From positions 953,748-1,017,747 of the forward strand of contig MNCI01003975.1 in the NCBI GenBank assembly GCA_015680685.1: 64,000 bases of DNA, read 5' to 3'. The first letter of the stretch is position 1. Every line of letters starts with the position of its first letter. This DNA comes from Gnetum montanum. Lineage: Eukaryota > Streptophyta > Gnetopsida > Gnetales > Gnetaceae. A program made the position numbers and the translations under genes. Positions 22,171-32,796 of this stretch are shown here, piece after piece. The notes under the pieces are model-generated. The model was not told the origin of the DNA and made no database searches. It saw only the letters and a list, made by a program, of their open reading frames with translations.

Positions 22171-24248
22171 CTATTTTTTATTTGGGCTCTTAGGTTTATA
22201 GATCATCATGGCCCCAGAGGAAAAAGTCTTGTAAATAATGTAAGGTCCTTCCCACAACGTTTAGAACTTAGTTCGTTGAGGTACATGTTTGGGCTTCTAG
22301 TAAAGAACCTTATCTTCTGGTTGGAATTTGACTTTTCTGATTTTCAGGTCATGACACTTTTTGTTATAAGCCTTGTGCAACTTGTTACATGATAAGGCTA
22401 CTAATCATTTTCATCTAGCAGGTTGAGATTCATCAATCATTCTTTTTGAACTAGACTCAAGTCAAGGTTAAGGTCATAAGCTGTTGAAAGTGTACAAAGT
22501 AAAGAGGATTTCAGTTACAACCCCAACAAAGAGGAGTTCATTAGGAAATGTATTAGATAATGGACTTTCTTTCTCTTTGTCATCCCATTGCAATTGAGAC
22601 AAGTAATCAATGATCACATTCTCAGTGTCCTTTCAATCTACCGTCATAAGATTGAATTCCTGTAAGATCACCAGCCACCGTAGAACACGGGGGCTCATCG
22701 TTGGCTTGTTCATTAGGAAGTAGATGGCACTGTGATATGTGTTCATCTTGTATTCAAGCACATAATGCCTAAATTTCTCTAGAGCAAACACCACTGCCAT
22801 TAATTCTTTCTCTGTAGTGGTGTAGTTTAGTTGTGTACTCACAATGCTTCGGCTAGTGCAGTGGATGTAATATGGATGTTTCTTGTTATCTAACTACATC
22901 AACACTACTCCCAAGGCATAATTTGATGTGTTTGTCATAATGTGAAATGGCCTAGACCAATCAGGTACTTGTAGGACTAGAGTTTTTACAAGCTTCTCTT
23001 TCAATTGCTGGAATGCTTTCTCACATTTTGTAGTCTAGACAAAGGGAGCATCTTTCTTTGTCAACTCTACCAACAATATTGTCATCTTAGAGAAATTCTC
23101 TATGAATTGTCGATAATAGCCAGTATGTCTAAGGAATGACTAAACATCTTTAACTATTTTTGGTTGGTGGGTTATTCCTTGGATGACCCTTATTTTTTCA
23201 AGGTCTACCTCCATTCGTGCTTGCAAGATTCTGTGCCCTAGTACAATGCCCTCCTGGAACCTAAGGTGACTCTTTTGCCAATTAAGCCATAAGTTGGTTT
23301 CAACACACTGTTTTAGCACTTGCTGAAGGTGGTCTAGGGCTTGCTCAAATGTAGCTCCATAGGTGGAGAATTCATCCATAAAGACTTCCACACCACTACT
23401 AATATACTATTGAAAAATTCTTAGGACCAGGTGTTGAAATGTGGCAGGAGCATTGCATAGACCAAATGACATCTTACGATATAAAAAAGTTCCCTAGGAA
23501 CTCATTAATGTCATCTTTTCTTGGTCCTCTGGTGTAATTTGAATATGGTTATAGCCATTATAACCATCTAGAAAGCTATAGTAAATATGCCTAGATATGG
23601 TGTTGAGCACCTAGTTAACAAATGGTAATGGAAAATGATCTTTGAATGTTGCCATATTTAGTAGCCTAAAGTTGATGTAGACCCACCACTTACCACATTT
23701 CTTTGGCACAATCACAAGTGGGCTAACCCACTTGCTATCTACGATGGGATAGATGAACCTGACCTTGAGGAGTTGCTTGATTTCCTCTATGGTGATTTGC
23801 CTTAATTTTGGGTCCAATTGCCTCTGTAGTTGTCATTTTGGCTTTATGGCCAGGTTGGTGTAGATGCGATGCTGGAATATTTGAGGATCAACCCCTATGA
23901 GTTTAGGATATGACCAAGAAAAAGCTACTAATCATCTTTCAACTACTTTCAGCAGTATTTTTTTCTATTCTGGAGCAAGCTTTGCATTGATTATAACTAG
24001 TTCTCATTTTTCAAAAATACATATTCCATTCCATCTGGTAATTTTTTTAGCTCAAGGGGCTATTATTTGAATTTTTCAAGAATTTCCAACTCTCCCTTGT
24101 GAGTATCATCATTTGTATCATCACAGAGTTGATGATGAACTTGCTCGAGTTCATCCATGCTTATTACATATGCACATGTTAGGTTCTTATTTAGTTTCAT
24201 GCACAGTGTGCTGCTTTTAGAATTAGTAGTCAACCACTAGGTGCCCTC
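22171..24248 (-). pseudogene. Gypsy reverse transcriptase, RNase H, integrase C-terminus
   Basis: Leftward reading gives the RT start block (LKKLPDGMEYVF, then QITIEEIKQLLKVRFIYPI, then SKWVSPLVIVPKK, about 24050-23690). The active site is FMDEFSTYG (23382-23356), where the Athila/Tat form has FMDDFS, so the second catalytic Asp is Glu. Palm and thumb follow (VIQGITHQPKIVKD), then RNase H (NYTTTEKELMAVVFALEKF, RVLRWLVILQEFNL). Next comes the linker TENVIIDYLSQLQWDD. It then jumps to the integrase C-terminus (FQPEDKV, TLWEGPYIIYKTFSSGAMMI) ending at TAG 22173-22171. The zinc and DDE parts of integrase are absent. The enzymes would copy RNA to DNA. Stops and shifts are frequent. Confidence 0.85.
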
Positions 24249-24923
24249 CTATTTTGTGGCTACTACGTATAGACACCTTTGAATTTCTACTTTTAGCACA
24301 CACTGCTTACATGCAGAGATAGATGCTTGCATGATGGCTTGAAGTTTTTGGACACAATTGCACCCTATATCACTATACATGATGCATGGAACTCTCTTCT
24401 TCTTGATCTTTCCAAATGCATTTTCTTTATATCTCTTTAGGGAAAGATCTCTAATGCCCATTCTTTTATCAATAGTTCTCAACCATGTCCTTTCCATGAT
24501 GATTGGGAAATCCCCTTTACAGTTCTCCACTTTTACCAGGAAATTGGTAGGATAATCCCACCCACAAACAATGGTCATAATGTCTTCTACCAATCCTAAT
24601 GGAATAGTGATGGATTGGTCTATCAATTCTAATCTGATGTTTCTCTTCTTAAGAGAAGGTAGGTTCCAGGCAGTGTACATCTCATGAGAAATCATATTAA
24701 CACTAGAACTTGAATTAAGAAGAGCTTTGCATGGTTCATTCCCAGCAATCTGCAAGTAAATTAGAGGACTTCTAGGATTGGCTAACTTCCTGGGAAGGTT
24801 TCCTACATGGATCCAATTAAGCATAGTGTGAGTAAGCATTAGTATGGATCCTTGGTAGATTTTGGTTTGAAGGAGACCCAAAGGAATTTGATATGGAGGA
24901 AGAGACAGGAGTAGGGTTGTCAA
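24249..24923 (-). pseudogene. Gypsy retropepsin-like protease, catalytic Asp lost
   Basis: An open frame of 224 codons aligning closely with the protease at 38584-39312: IYLQIAGNEPCKALL, then the catalytic position, then DQSITIPLGLVEDI, WDYPTNFLVKV and GDFPIIMERTWL. The sister has LLDSGSRVNLI at the active site, whereas this copy has LLNSSSSVNMI (residues 70-72), so Asp and Gly are both lost. Retropepsins cut the gag-pol polyprotein as dimers, and this one should be inactive. It lies between gag and reverse transcriptase, the usual place. Confidence 0.85.
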
Positions 24924-25013
24924 CTATAGGTACATGTGAGAGCTTAAGTAGATTATGGGATCAAAAGAAAGGTCTTTTCTTTGATCAGGAATTTGACCCC
25001 TTTGATTGATGAT

Positions 25014-27374
25014 TCAGTTGTAGATTAACAACCCTCGTAGTGTTGTGTTGTAGTAGTTGAGCAGGCAGTTCACCTTGCATAGGAGGAGCATGTGGTAGCT
25101 ATGCAATTGGAGGAGGAATATGTGTAGGAATAGGAGGAGGCTAAGGATAATAGGTGGTATCCCTTCTCTCAAGTGGTGAATGAGCTTGATAATAATCCGA
25201 AGAGTGGTAGTGAGGCAAAAAATTAGAGACATGACTAGAGGAGTCACATGGAGATATGGGTTGTTGAATGTGGTAACCATATGGATCAGGCTATTGGTAA
25301 GGATATTGTTGCCTAGGTGGTGCTAGTGCCCATGATTATGGTTGTTGATACTATTTATATGATTGCGGTGGAGCTCCACTTGGATAATATGGTTGTTGTT
25401 AGTGGAATTGCCTGAGATTACCTTGAGGATAAGGTAATCTTTTGGATGTTTGCCTTTGTGTAAATTGTGGATGTAAGGCATACACCCCAGACTTCTATAG
25501 ATGTGACACAATGGGGCAACATCCCTTAGGATGTTCATATTGATAGGTATCACATCCATGATCATCATTTGATTCATTTTCTACAACTTCTTTGATTGCA
25601 GCAATCTTGCCCTTACCTTTGTGATATGCACGTTCAGCTTCCTTTTGCCTCCTACTCTCATGCTCACTACTTTGTTCTTTGGACTCTTCAAGGATTTTGA
25701 GAATAGCTTGGAACCTGTTATCGATTGAGTCCCTTAATTGATCAACCTTGGCTGTAAATTCAAATTGGAATTATTGGAGTGATAAGGCTTTCTTATGCAT
25801 CCCCTCATCAAATACAAACTCATCCTCACTGTCATAGAATTGAACCTCCCTCTTACGAAGGGAAGGATTGTGATTGTACTCTTCTACACTTTCTCTTTTT
25901 CTTAGTTCACCCTTCTCTTTAGCTACCTACTCTATTAATCTTTGTATCTATTAAGCACTTAGTTCTAACAAACATCCTTGGGCATAGACACCAAGGGTTT
26001 TGCTCATTTCATTATGAAGCCTATTACAATGTGGCGAAGTTGAATTAATTAAGAATAATGATGGTCAAGACATTTGTGCATCAAGGCATAGTATTGACCA
26101 ATGGAAACATTCAAGGGTTCATGTGTTCCTTGTTTCTATCCTTGGATTTGCTTCCTTAATTTGGACACTCTAGAGTATGTTTGATACTTATCATTGAACA
26201 ACTCAAGCATGGTATTCCATTGTTTGATAGATTCTGGCTCTAAAGATTGGTACTAGTTTTCTGCTTCCTTGATGAGTGTCCTAGGGAGTAACTTCAATTT
26301 TTGCCACTCATTCTCTATGTTTTCCAAGGTACATGCATCTTGGAAAGCCTGAATATGATTTTTCAAATTAGAGTTATATCCCCCTTCAAATTGAGGAATT
26401 TTGTTCACGACTAACCGTTTGATCCGTCTATCTTTCATATGCCTTGTTGGAATTTTGACTACCTCTACGATGTTAAGCATACTTTAGGTAGCAAATAGAG
26501 GCTCATCGATGTCTTGATCATGGTGCCTACAATGTCCTCTACTACCCCTTTGTTCATGGAGATGTGCCTCTCTTGAACATCTACATCCTTGATCTTGTCT
26601 ATCCCAATGGTTGCCTTGGTTATTTTGGTCCCATCGGTCATTTTGTTCATTTCTATCAGCTCCATCATGATCTTGCCCTCTACGATCATGGTTAGAGCTT
26701 GAATAAGAAGATGATGATGAAGGGGAAGAGGAAGGAGAACCAACACCATCATGGTGCCTACTTACATCTCTTTGGTGATCGTGACCACAATCATGATCTT
26801 GGTTCTTGTCTACATCCCTATCTTAACTTGCCCCTCCAGATCCACCTTTTTCATTAGATCCCTTGTTACTAGAGTAAGGATTGTGAACTGTGGAGTGCAA
26901 ATTCTAGTTTTAACCTCCATCATTAAATTCAAAGAGAGAAGTTTCATTGAATGGAAAACCCCCAAAGAAGGCTTCCCCACTATCTTATTGGTACAATAGG
27001 AATGAAGAATTGTTAAGTTCTTTTTCCTTCTAAAATTCATAATGCTACTCTAGCTGTTGGTCTCACAGATGTTGTGCTTTAGTGGGATGATAATCCTTGG
27101 TGTTAGCATCTTCCACAATATACTCCCCATGGTGATCTTGAAGACCATATCGTGCAAGCATTTGGTAAAGCATTGCAGGTGTAGCATGATCGGGTGGCAA
27201 CACAATGTTTCCCTCCATGTCATGCCACTATAGCTATTCATCCTAGTGTAGGATGAAGGTGAATTTTAGCACATATTCATTAGGATGAGTATATATAATT
27301 TGATACTATTGATGCTTTGGCAGATTAACTCTATCAGCCTTGGGCAGAGAATTTCTCCTGTGAGAAGAAGACAT
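25014..27374 (-). pseudogene. Gag of outer gypsy element
   Basis: Starts at ATG 27374 (SSSHRRNSLPKADR), equal to the gag start at 41637. Then HPNEYVLKFTFILH and the MLARYGLQDHHGEYI block. The gag core follows: RRIKRLVVNKIPQFEGGYNS, HIQAFQDACTLENIENEWQK and LPRTLIKEAE (26480-26253), then LRNEI-type and Gln/Pro-rich tail. A zinc-knuckle region near 25540-25500 (HPKGCCPIVS-like) follows, then PYPQGN. It is broken by several stops and shifts. Sister of the better preserved gag at 39637-41637. Gag forms the particle. Confidence 0.8.
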
Positions 27375-27516
27375 TTTTGGTTAGCAAAATAAAAATCACA
27401 ATGTGCTCTGAGAATTTGTTGTAGTAATTTTGAAATAAGATATGACTCTAAGGTTCATTCCAATGATTTAAATAATTTTCACTAGGTCCTAAATAGCACA
27501 TGAAACAAAAAAAATA

Positions 27517-27534
27517 TCCTTGGCAACAATGCGA
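27517..27534 (-). other. Primer binding site, decayed tRNA-Asp type
   Basis: On the minus strand TCGCATTGTTGCCAAGGA. It is placed one base from LTR D, as in the sister elements, but has more mismatches. Confidence 0.7.
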
Positions 27535-27535
27535 T

Positions 27536-28341
27536 CGATGAGTGGCGAGGTACCCCTACGTCCAACCATACGAATCACTAAGGCATTATGCATGATTTGG
27601 TTGAATTCTGTAGACCTATAGTTATCTAATGCACTAGCTCTTCTAGGAAGTGAAATGGGCATTGAGAACATTCATTGTCTTCCCAAATACACTTGTGAAA
27701 TTCAAAGGTATGGTTTAAGTGTAATTGAGGTATATGATTTTTATCATTTTGTGTTTTATAGATGTAATTGCCTATAATAAGAGTAAAAGGTAAAGTAATT
27801 GAAGATCTAACTCATTTACTGCCTAGCTAGTTTAACATAAGTAACCATCCCACTTTCCTAAACACATCCTAAACACATATAGCATTGCTGGGCTACCAAA
27901 TGTTAAGCGTTGTTGGGTTACCAAGTACTATATGAATGCTTGAAGTGGTCGTGCTTGCATTCATTAACTGCTAGAAATAAATCACTTAATTCAATTGCAT
28001 TAAAGTAAAGAGCAAGAAAGTAAAATGCATTAAAAAAATCTTAATCTATTCTTAGTGCTACAAGGATTGTCAAAAGGGTTTGTTTGATTCCTGTTACACT
28101 GTCGCACTCAGGTATATTAGTGCTTGAACAAAGAATCGTACACACTTAGACTTGTTCTGCGGGCACTCAAAAAATGTTCTAACTCTAAGAAAAAGAAATG
28201 GCAAGAGCTTTACTACTTTGACTAAGAATGATCAAAAATTGATTCCAAACTAGAGCCTAGGTGCAATATTTATAGACTTGGGGAATACACCTGAATGTCA
28301 CATATGCAACATCCTAGCCAATGCCAAAAGCGTGTTCATCA
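27536..28341 (-). mobile_element. 5' LTR of outer gypsy element (LTR D)
   Basis: 806 bp from CGATGAGTGGCGAGG (first T decayed to C) to TTCATCA. Aligns with LTR B throughout; the difference in length is mainly in U3 near 28290-28330. TATA box 28269-28274 (minus strand). Confidence 0.85.
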
Positions 28342-28355
28342 ATAGCAAAACCATC

Positions 28356-28915
28356 ATGGCATTTGATGGTAATACTGTGAGTGTCTCTTAGCCTATGATT
28401 CATGTCTTCAAAGGTGAAAATTATGAATTTTGGAGTATCAGAATGAAGACTTTATTCAAGTCTCAAGATCTTTGGGACTTGGTAGAGAATGAATTTGTAG
28501 ATCCTAATGATGAATGAAGATTAAAAGAAAATAAGAAGAGAGACTCTAAGACATTGCTCTTCATTTAGAAAGCTATTCATGATTCAATATTTTCAAGAAT
28601 TGTAGTAGCCACCACTTCGAAGCAAGCTTGGAGTATATTGCAGAAGGAGTTTCTAGGTGATTCAAGGGTAATTACTATGAAACTTCAAACTCTTTATCAT
28701 GATTTTTAAAGTTTGCTTATGAAAAATAGAGAATTAGTATAAGATTTTTTATCTAGAACATCAATGATTGTTAACCAAATGAGATACTTTAGAGAAAACA
28801 TTACTGATCAAACAATTGTTGAAAAATTTTTAAGGGGTTTGACTCTAAAGTTTGTTCATGTAGTGGTTGCAATTGAAGAATCTAAGGATCTCACCATTTT
28901 ATTTTTGAGGTGCAC
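28356..28915 (+). pseudogene. Copia GAG, C-terminus deleted
   Basis: ATG at 28356 gives AFDGNTVSVS*PMIHVFKG, ENYEFWSIRMKTLFKSQDLW, TSKQAWSILQKEFLGDS, MIVNQMRYFRENITDQTIVE and VVAIEESKDLT, the usual plant copia GAG (UBN2/gag_2-type) order. Six or so stops interrupt it, mainly at Gln codons. After about 28915 the frame changes, and the next recognisable residues belong to the GAG-pre-integrase region (LWNLRYGHLNV at about 29005). So the zinc knuckle and the whole protease have been deleted. The start lies 15 bases from the right edge of the nested gypsy element, which cut the leader from its gene. Confidence 0.85.
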
Positions 28916-28979
28916 ATGACTCCAAACAAGCTATTCCCACTTGTATTTTCTAATATAGAAAATCATGCTCTTATTATAA

Positions 28980-29928
28980 AAGAAAATATTGAGTCCAAGT
29001 TATGGAATTTAAGATATGGACATTTGAATGTCTAATGGGTTGAAATTATTGAGTCAAAAGGAAATGGTCTTTGGATTGCCTAAAATCAAGTCTTTGAATT
29101 TATGTAAAGGGTGTATTTTTGGAAAATAATGTAGAAAACCATTTCCTATGGGAAAGTATTGGAGGACATCTAATTGTCTTGATCTCGTGCATGCTATTTT
29201 TTGTGATCCTATGAAAATAGAGTCATTTGGCAGGAGTTGATACTTTTTGCTATTCACAAATGATTACAGTCATATGAGTTGGGTTTATTTCTTACAAAAA
29301 AAGTTAGAAATCTTTGAAGTTTTCAAAAATTCAAAGAACTTGTTGAAAAGCAAATTGGAAGATACATCAAGAGCTTTCACACTAACAATGGTGGTGAGTT
29401 TTTGTCTCAAGAATTTGATAAAGCCATGGCATTTGTAAAGAATTAATAGCTCTCTATACACCTGAGAAAAATAGAGTGGCTGAATGAAAGAACTATACTA
29501 TTATGGAGATGGCAAGAAGTCTGTTAAAATAAAAAGGGCTTTCAAATCAACTATGGGAAGAAGTAGTTTCCACTATAATTTATTTGTTGAATTTGTCATC
29601 AACAAGGCCAATGATGAACAAAACTCCATATGAAGCATGGAATGGTAGGAAGCCTTCGGTAAGTCACTTAAGAGTCTTTGGTTGTATTGCCTATGCTTTG
29701 GTAGATTCTCATAATCATAGCAAGCTTGATGAAAACTCTGTCAAATGTATTTTTATTGGCTATTGTTCCAATTCCAAAGCATATAGCTTATATAACCCTG
29801 TTAGTGGAAAAGTGTTCATTAGTAGGAATGTTGAGTTTGATGAACAAGCAAGGTGGACATGGCATGAAAATAATGAAGGATTGTACTTTGAATTTCCAAT
29901 TGAAGGAGAAACAAATGAAGTCCAATAG
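28980..29928 (+). pseudogene. Copia integrase
   Basis: The zinc region (LWNLRYGHLNV, LCKGCIFGK) is followed by the catalytic core: LLFTNDYSHMSWVYFLQKK, then FHTNNGGEF at about 29375-29401. The copia form is RTDNGGEF, so the second catalytic Asp has become Asn. The open part 29584-29928 gives MNKTPYEAWNGRKPSVSHLR, VFGCIAYALVDSHNHSKLD, CIFIGYCSNSKAYSLYNP and VFISRNVEFDE. These are the GKR-like C-terminal blocks of copia integrase. A -1 shift and several stops lie between the halves. Integrase would insert the cDNA. Confidence 0.87.
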
Positions 29929-30039
29929 CAAACTCCTCCTAGCTCACTAGATTCATTAGTTTTAGCTTCACCAAATTCTACTATTTCAAGTTATAGCAAT
30001 GGCAATACTCCTCCAAAAAATTTCCAAGTCATTGACATA

Positions 30040-32440
30040 AGTCTAGAAGACAACACAAGCCTTGTTTTTTGTAGACCCAACAAGCTTTGAAGAAGCAGTA
30101 GAGAAGGAAGAATGACACAATGTAATGGTAGAGTTGAAGGCAATTCAAAAAAATGATACATGGGAATTGGTAGAGCTACCAGAAGGTAAGAATATTATAG
30201 AAGTTCAAGGGATTTTTAGAATAAAATATGATGCAAATGGTAGCATTCAGAAGCACAAGGCTTGGCTCATGGCAAAAGGATATTCATAGCAACAAGGTAT
30301 AGATTTTGACAACACCTTTTCACTAGTTGCACGGTTTAAAATTGTAAGATTACTCTTAGCCTTGGCTATTCAATTGAATTGGACTATTTATCAATTTGAT
30401 GTAAAGTATGCATTCCTAAATGAAGACTTAAAGGAATAAGTTTATGTCTCTCAACCCAAAGGCTTTATTGTTCAAGGAAAATAAGAAGAAGTTTATAGGT
30501 TAAAAATGCACTTTATGGACTGAAGTAGGCTCTAAGGGCATGGTACAACAAAATTGACTCATATTTTCTCCAAAATGGCATTGAAAGGAGTAAGAAAAAG
30601 CCCAATATTTATTTGAAGAAATAAGGTAAAAATGATCTTCTGATTATTTGTCTCTATGTGGATGATATGATATACATGGGTTCTTCTTCTTTTCTCATTG
30701 AAGAATTCAAAGTTTGCATGAAGAAAAAGTTTGAAATGTTAGATCTAAGTTTGCTACACTACTTTCTTAGCCTTGAAGTGAAGTAGGTTGAAGATGGAAT
30801 CTTTGTATCATAAAGAAAATATGATACTGATTTGCTTAGGAAATTTAACATGTTGAATTGCAAAATTATAATAAGACCTATGAACTTGAATGAGAAGTTG
30901 CAAGTTAATGATGGTATTGAATAGGCAAATGCTAGGCATTTCAGAATCTTAGTAGGAGGATTAATCTATTTGACTCATATGAGACCTAACATAGCTTTCT
31001 TAGTTGAAGTTATTTTAAGATTCATGCACTCTCCTACAAAGCATCATCTTGGAGCAACAAAGAAAGTGTTATGATATATTGTAGGAACAATTGATTTTGG
31101 ACTGTGGTATGGTCATGTTTCAGAGTTCAAATTGTTTGGATATACTGATAGTGATTAGACTAGATGTTTGGAAGCTAGAAGGAGCACTTTGGGTTACATT
31201 TTTAATCTTGGTTCATCTATTGATGAGCTACAATATCGAGGTCATGATATCGCATCTACAATATTTGGTACATGATATCGAAGCCTTCCAAGTGATATCA
31301 GACATCCGATATCGAGTCTTGTCTTGTTGCCTATAAATAAGAGGCGGGTGCACTTGGTTTGGCAACAGTTAGTTAATTAGTCTTAATCCTTTACCCAAAC
31401 TCCTACCTTTTTCCCTTCTTAGAGTTAGAATAATTTTTGAGTGCCTGCAATAGGAGTCATAAAGCGAACGAATCTTTATTCGAGCATTGTGTACCTAAGC
31501 ACACCTTGTGGCTAGAAATAAACATGAACTTTGTGATAAACCTTGCAGCATTTAGAATAGCTTATTTAATGTTATTTATAGTTATTTAATGCTTTTCTTA
31601 GTTAATTAATGTTCTCTCTCTCACCTTGTTAACTCTCCCAAGTAAGCACACTCAGTACAACCACTTTGAGCATGCGTGGAAACTTGGTAGCCTAGTAACG
31701 ATTAGCGTTTGGTAATCCCAGTAGTGTTGCACTAGTTTAGGATGTGTACGACAAGTGGGAACGAATGTTGGTGTTAGGACTAGTTAGAGCATAGTAGATT
31801 AGTTAAATTAAATTAGTTACTTAATTAGTTCACTTCTCCCTTTGTAGCACCAGGACATAAAACATCAGAAAATATATAAAAATCATATACCTCAAGTTAC
31901 TTAACCATACAATCGTGCTATACAAGTAAGCTTGGGAAGACAATGATTGACTAACCTGCTTAGGTTCTGTAAAGGTGCATAAGCACCTAGTCCTTTGAAT
32001 TCAACTAGATCGTGCATGGATGCTTGTATTCGTATGATTGAGCGTAGGGATACCTTTCCACTCATCAGCTACCATATGTTGGAGTTCAAAGAAGTAAGCT
32101 ATAACCACCCTATCTTCATCTAAAGCTAAATATGTAGCTACAACCTCATCAGCATGTCAAGCAATCTAGTTAAGGAGAACTCTTGCAGATCTCAATTAAG
32201 AGCAAAAGGGAGCAACTTAAATTTATTGCTACAACAAAGCTATAATTGGAATGTCAAAAAATCTAGCCTACCATGGAAGAACTAAGCATATTGACATTTA
32301 GTTTATTTTATTCAAGATATTGTGTCACATGAATCAATTATCTTGAAGTACTGCAATATAGATGAGTAGGTGGTTGATGTTTGCATGAAGTTCCTTCCTC
32401 AAGACAAGCATGTTTATTTTAGGCCTAAACTTGGTGTATG
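30040..32440 (+). pseudogene. Copia reverse transcriptase and RNase H, split by solo LTR
   Basis: Blocks in order: AIQKNDTWELVELPEGK, IFRIKYDANGSIQKHKAWLM, GIDFDNTFSLVARFKIVRLL, NWTIYQFDVKYAFLNEDLKE, RLKNALYGLK. Then the intact active site YVDD at 30655-30666, followed by LIYLTHMRPNIAFLV and the start of RNase H (FGYTDSD, RRSTLGYIFNLGSSI). A solo LTR (31221-32067) interrupts there. The frame resumes at 32068 with SSKAKYVATTSSACQAI, AYHGRTKHIDI and a decayed C-terminus before the polypurine tract. About ten stops; most fit Gln or Trp codons changed by C-to-T or G-to-A. Copies RNA to DNA and degrades the RNA strand. Confidence 0.9.
31221..32067 (+). mobile_element. Solo gypsy LTR inserted in copia RNase H
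   Basis: 847 bp from TGATGAGCTAC to CCACTCATCA with no internal region. Hexamers at 31232, 31246, 31260, 31274, 31294, 31308 and TATAAA 31332-31337 after 18 bp. Flanks TCTAT and GCTAC share CTA, a plausible decayed target duplication. Removing it rejoins the RNase H frame. Solo LTRs arise by recombination between the two LTRs of one element. Confidence 0.88.
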
Positions 32441-32452
32441 CAAATTTGAATC

Positions 32453-32461
32453 AAGGGGGAG
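32453..32461 (+). other. Copia polypurine tract
   Basis: AAGGGGGAG directly before the 3' LTR, the usual plant copia form. Confidence 0.85.
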
Positions 32462-32796
32462 TGTTGGAGAATGATTCAAACTTGATAGCTGTATTGACAG
32501 CTTCTTGACTTGGTCATTTGTAGTTTGTTAGTTTCTTGATTTTCTGTTTCTCTATTTTTCTATTCTAATATCATGGCTAAGATAGTGCTGAGATTTTCTG
32601 AGATCATGGTTAAGAAAGTGCCAAGATTTTTTATAATTCAGTTGCACTGTAAAGCCTATAGAAAGGCTAGTCTAGTATTGAATAATGTGTGGTACTTAAG
32701 CAATAAAAATAGAGAATTAGCTTCATGTAATCTTCTCTCCTTTATTTTGGATTATCCTCTTCTTTTTTCCTTTATTTTTGTTATTCCTTCCCATCA
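32462..32796 (+). mobile_element. Copia 3' LTR
   Basis: 335 bp from TGTTGGAGAATG to TTCCCATCA, same length as the 5' LTR and colinear with it. Visible differences are mostly transitions. Confidence 0.92.

Larger units (their letters stand above)
10493..28341 (-). mobile_element. Ty3/gypsy (Athila/Tat-like) element inserted in copia leader
   Basis: 3' LTR 10493-11330, 5' LTR 27536-28341, primer site 27517-27534; the internal region is itself split by the plus-strand element 12230-20948. Sense order is gag, protease, reverse transcriptase, RNase H, integrase C-terminus, 3' spacer. Both edges fall within the copia leader: primer site at 10437, GAG start at 28356. Flanking pentamers AGAGT and ATAGC match at three of five. 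The integrase catalytic core is deleted. Confidence 0.85.
10099..32796 (+). mobile_element. Ty1/copia element, interrupted by nested insertions
   Basis: Two 335-bp LTRs (10099-10433, 32462-32796), a tRNA-Met type primer site and a polypurine tract bound this element. Its own sequence is 10099-10492, 28342-31220 and 32068-32796. The rest is a minus-strand gypsy element (10493-28341) and a solo LTR (31221-32067). Flanks AGATT and GGATC match at three of five bases, both differences being transitions, so they are a plausible decayed target duplication. The order GAG, integrase, reverse transcriptase, RNase H is that of Ty1/copia. The protease and GAG zinc knuckle are missing. Confidence 0.88.

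Noticed and set aside
24358-24555. Plus-strand frame over the protease region
   Set aside because: Shadow of the minus-strand protease frame.
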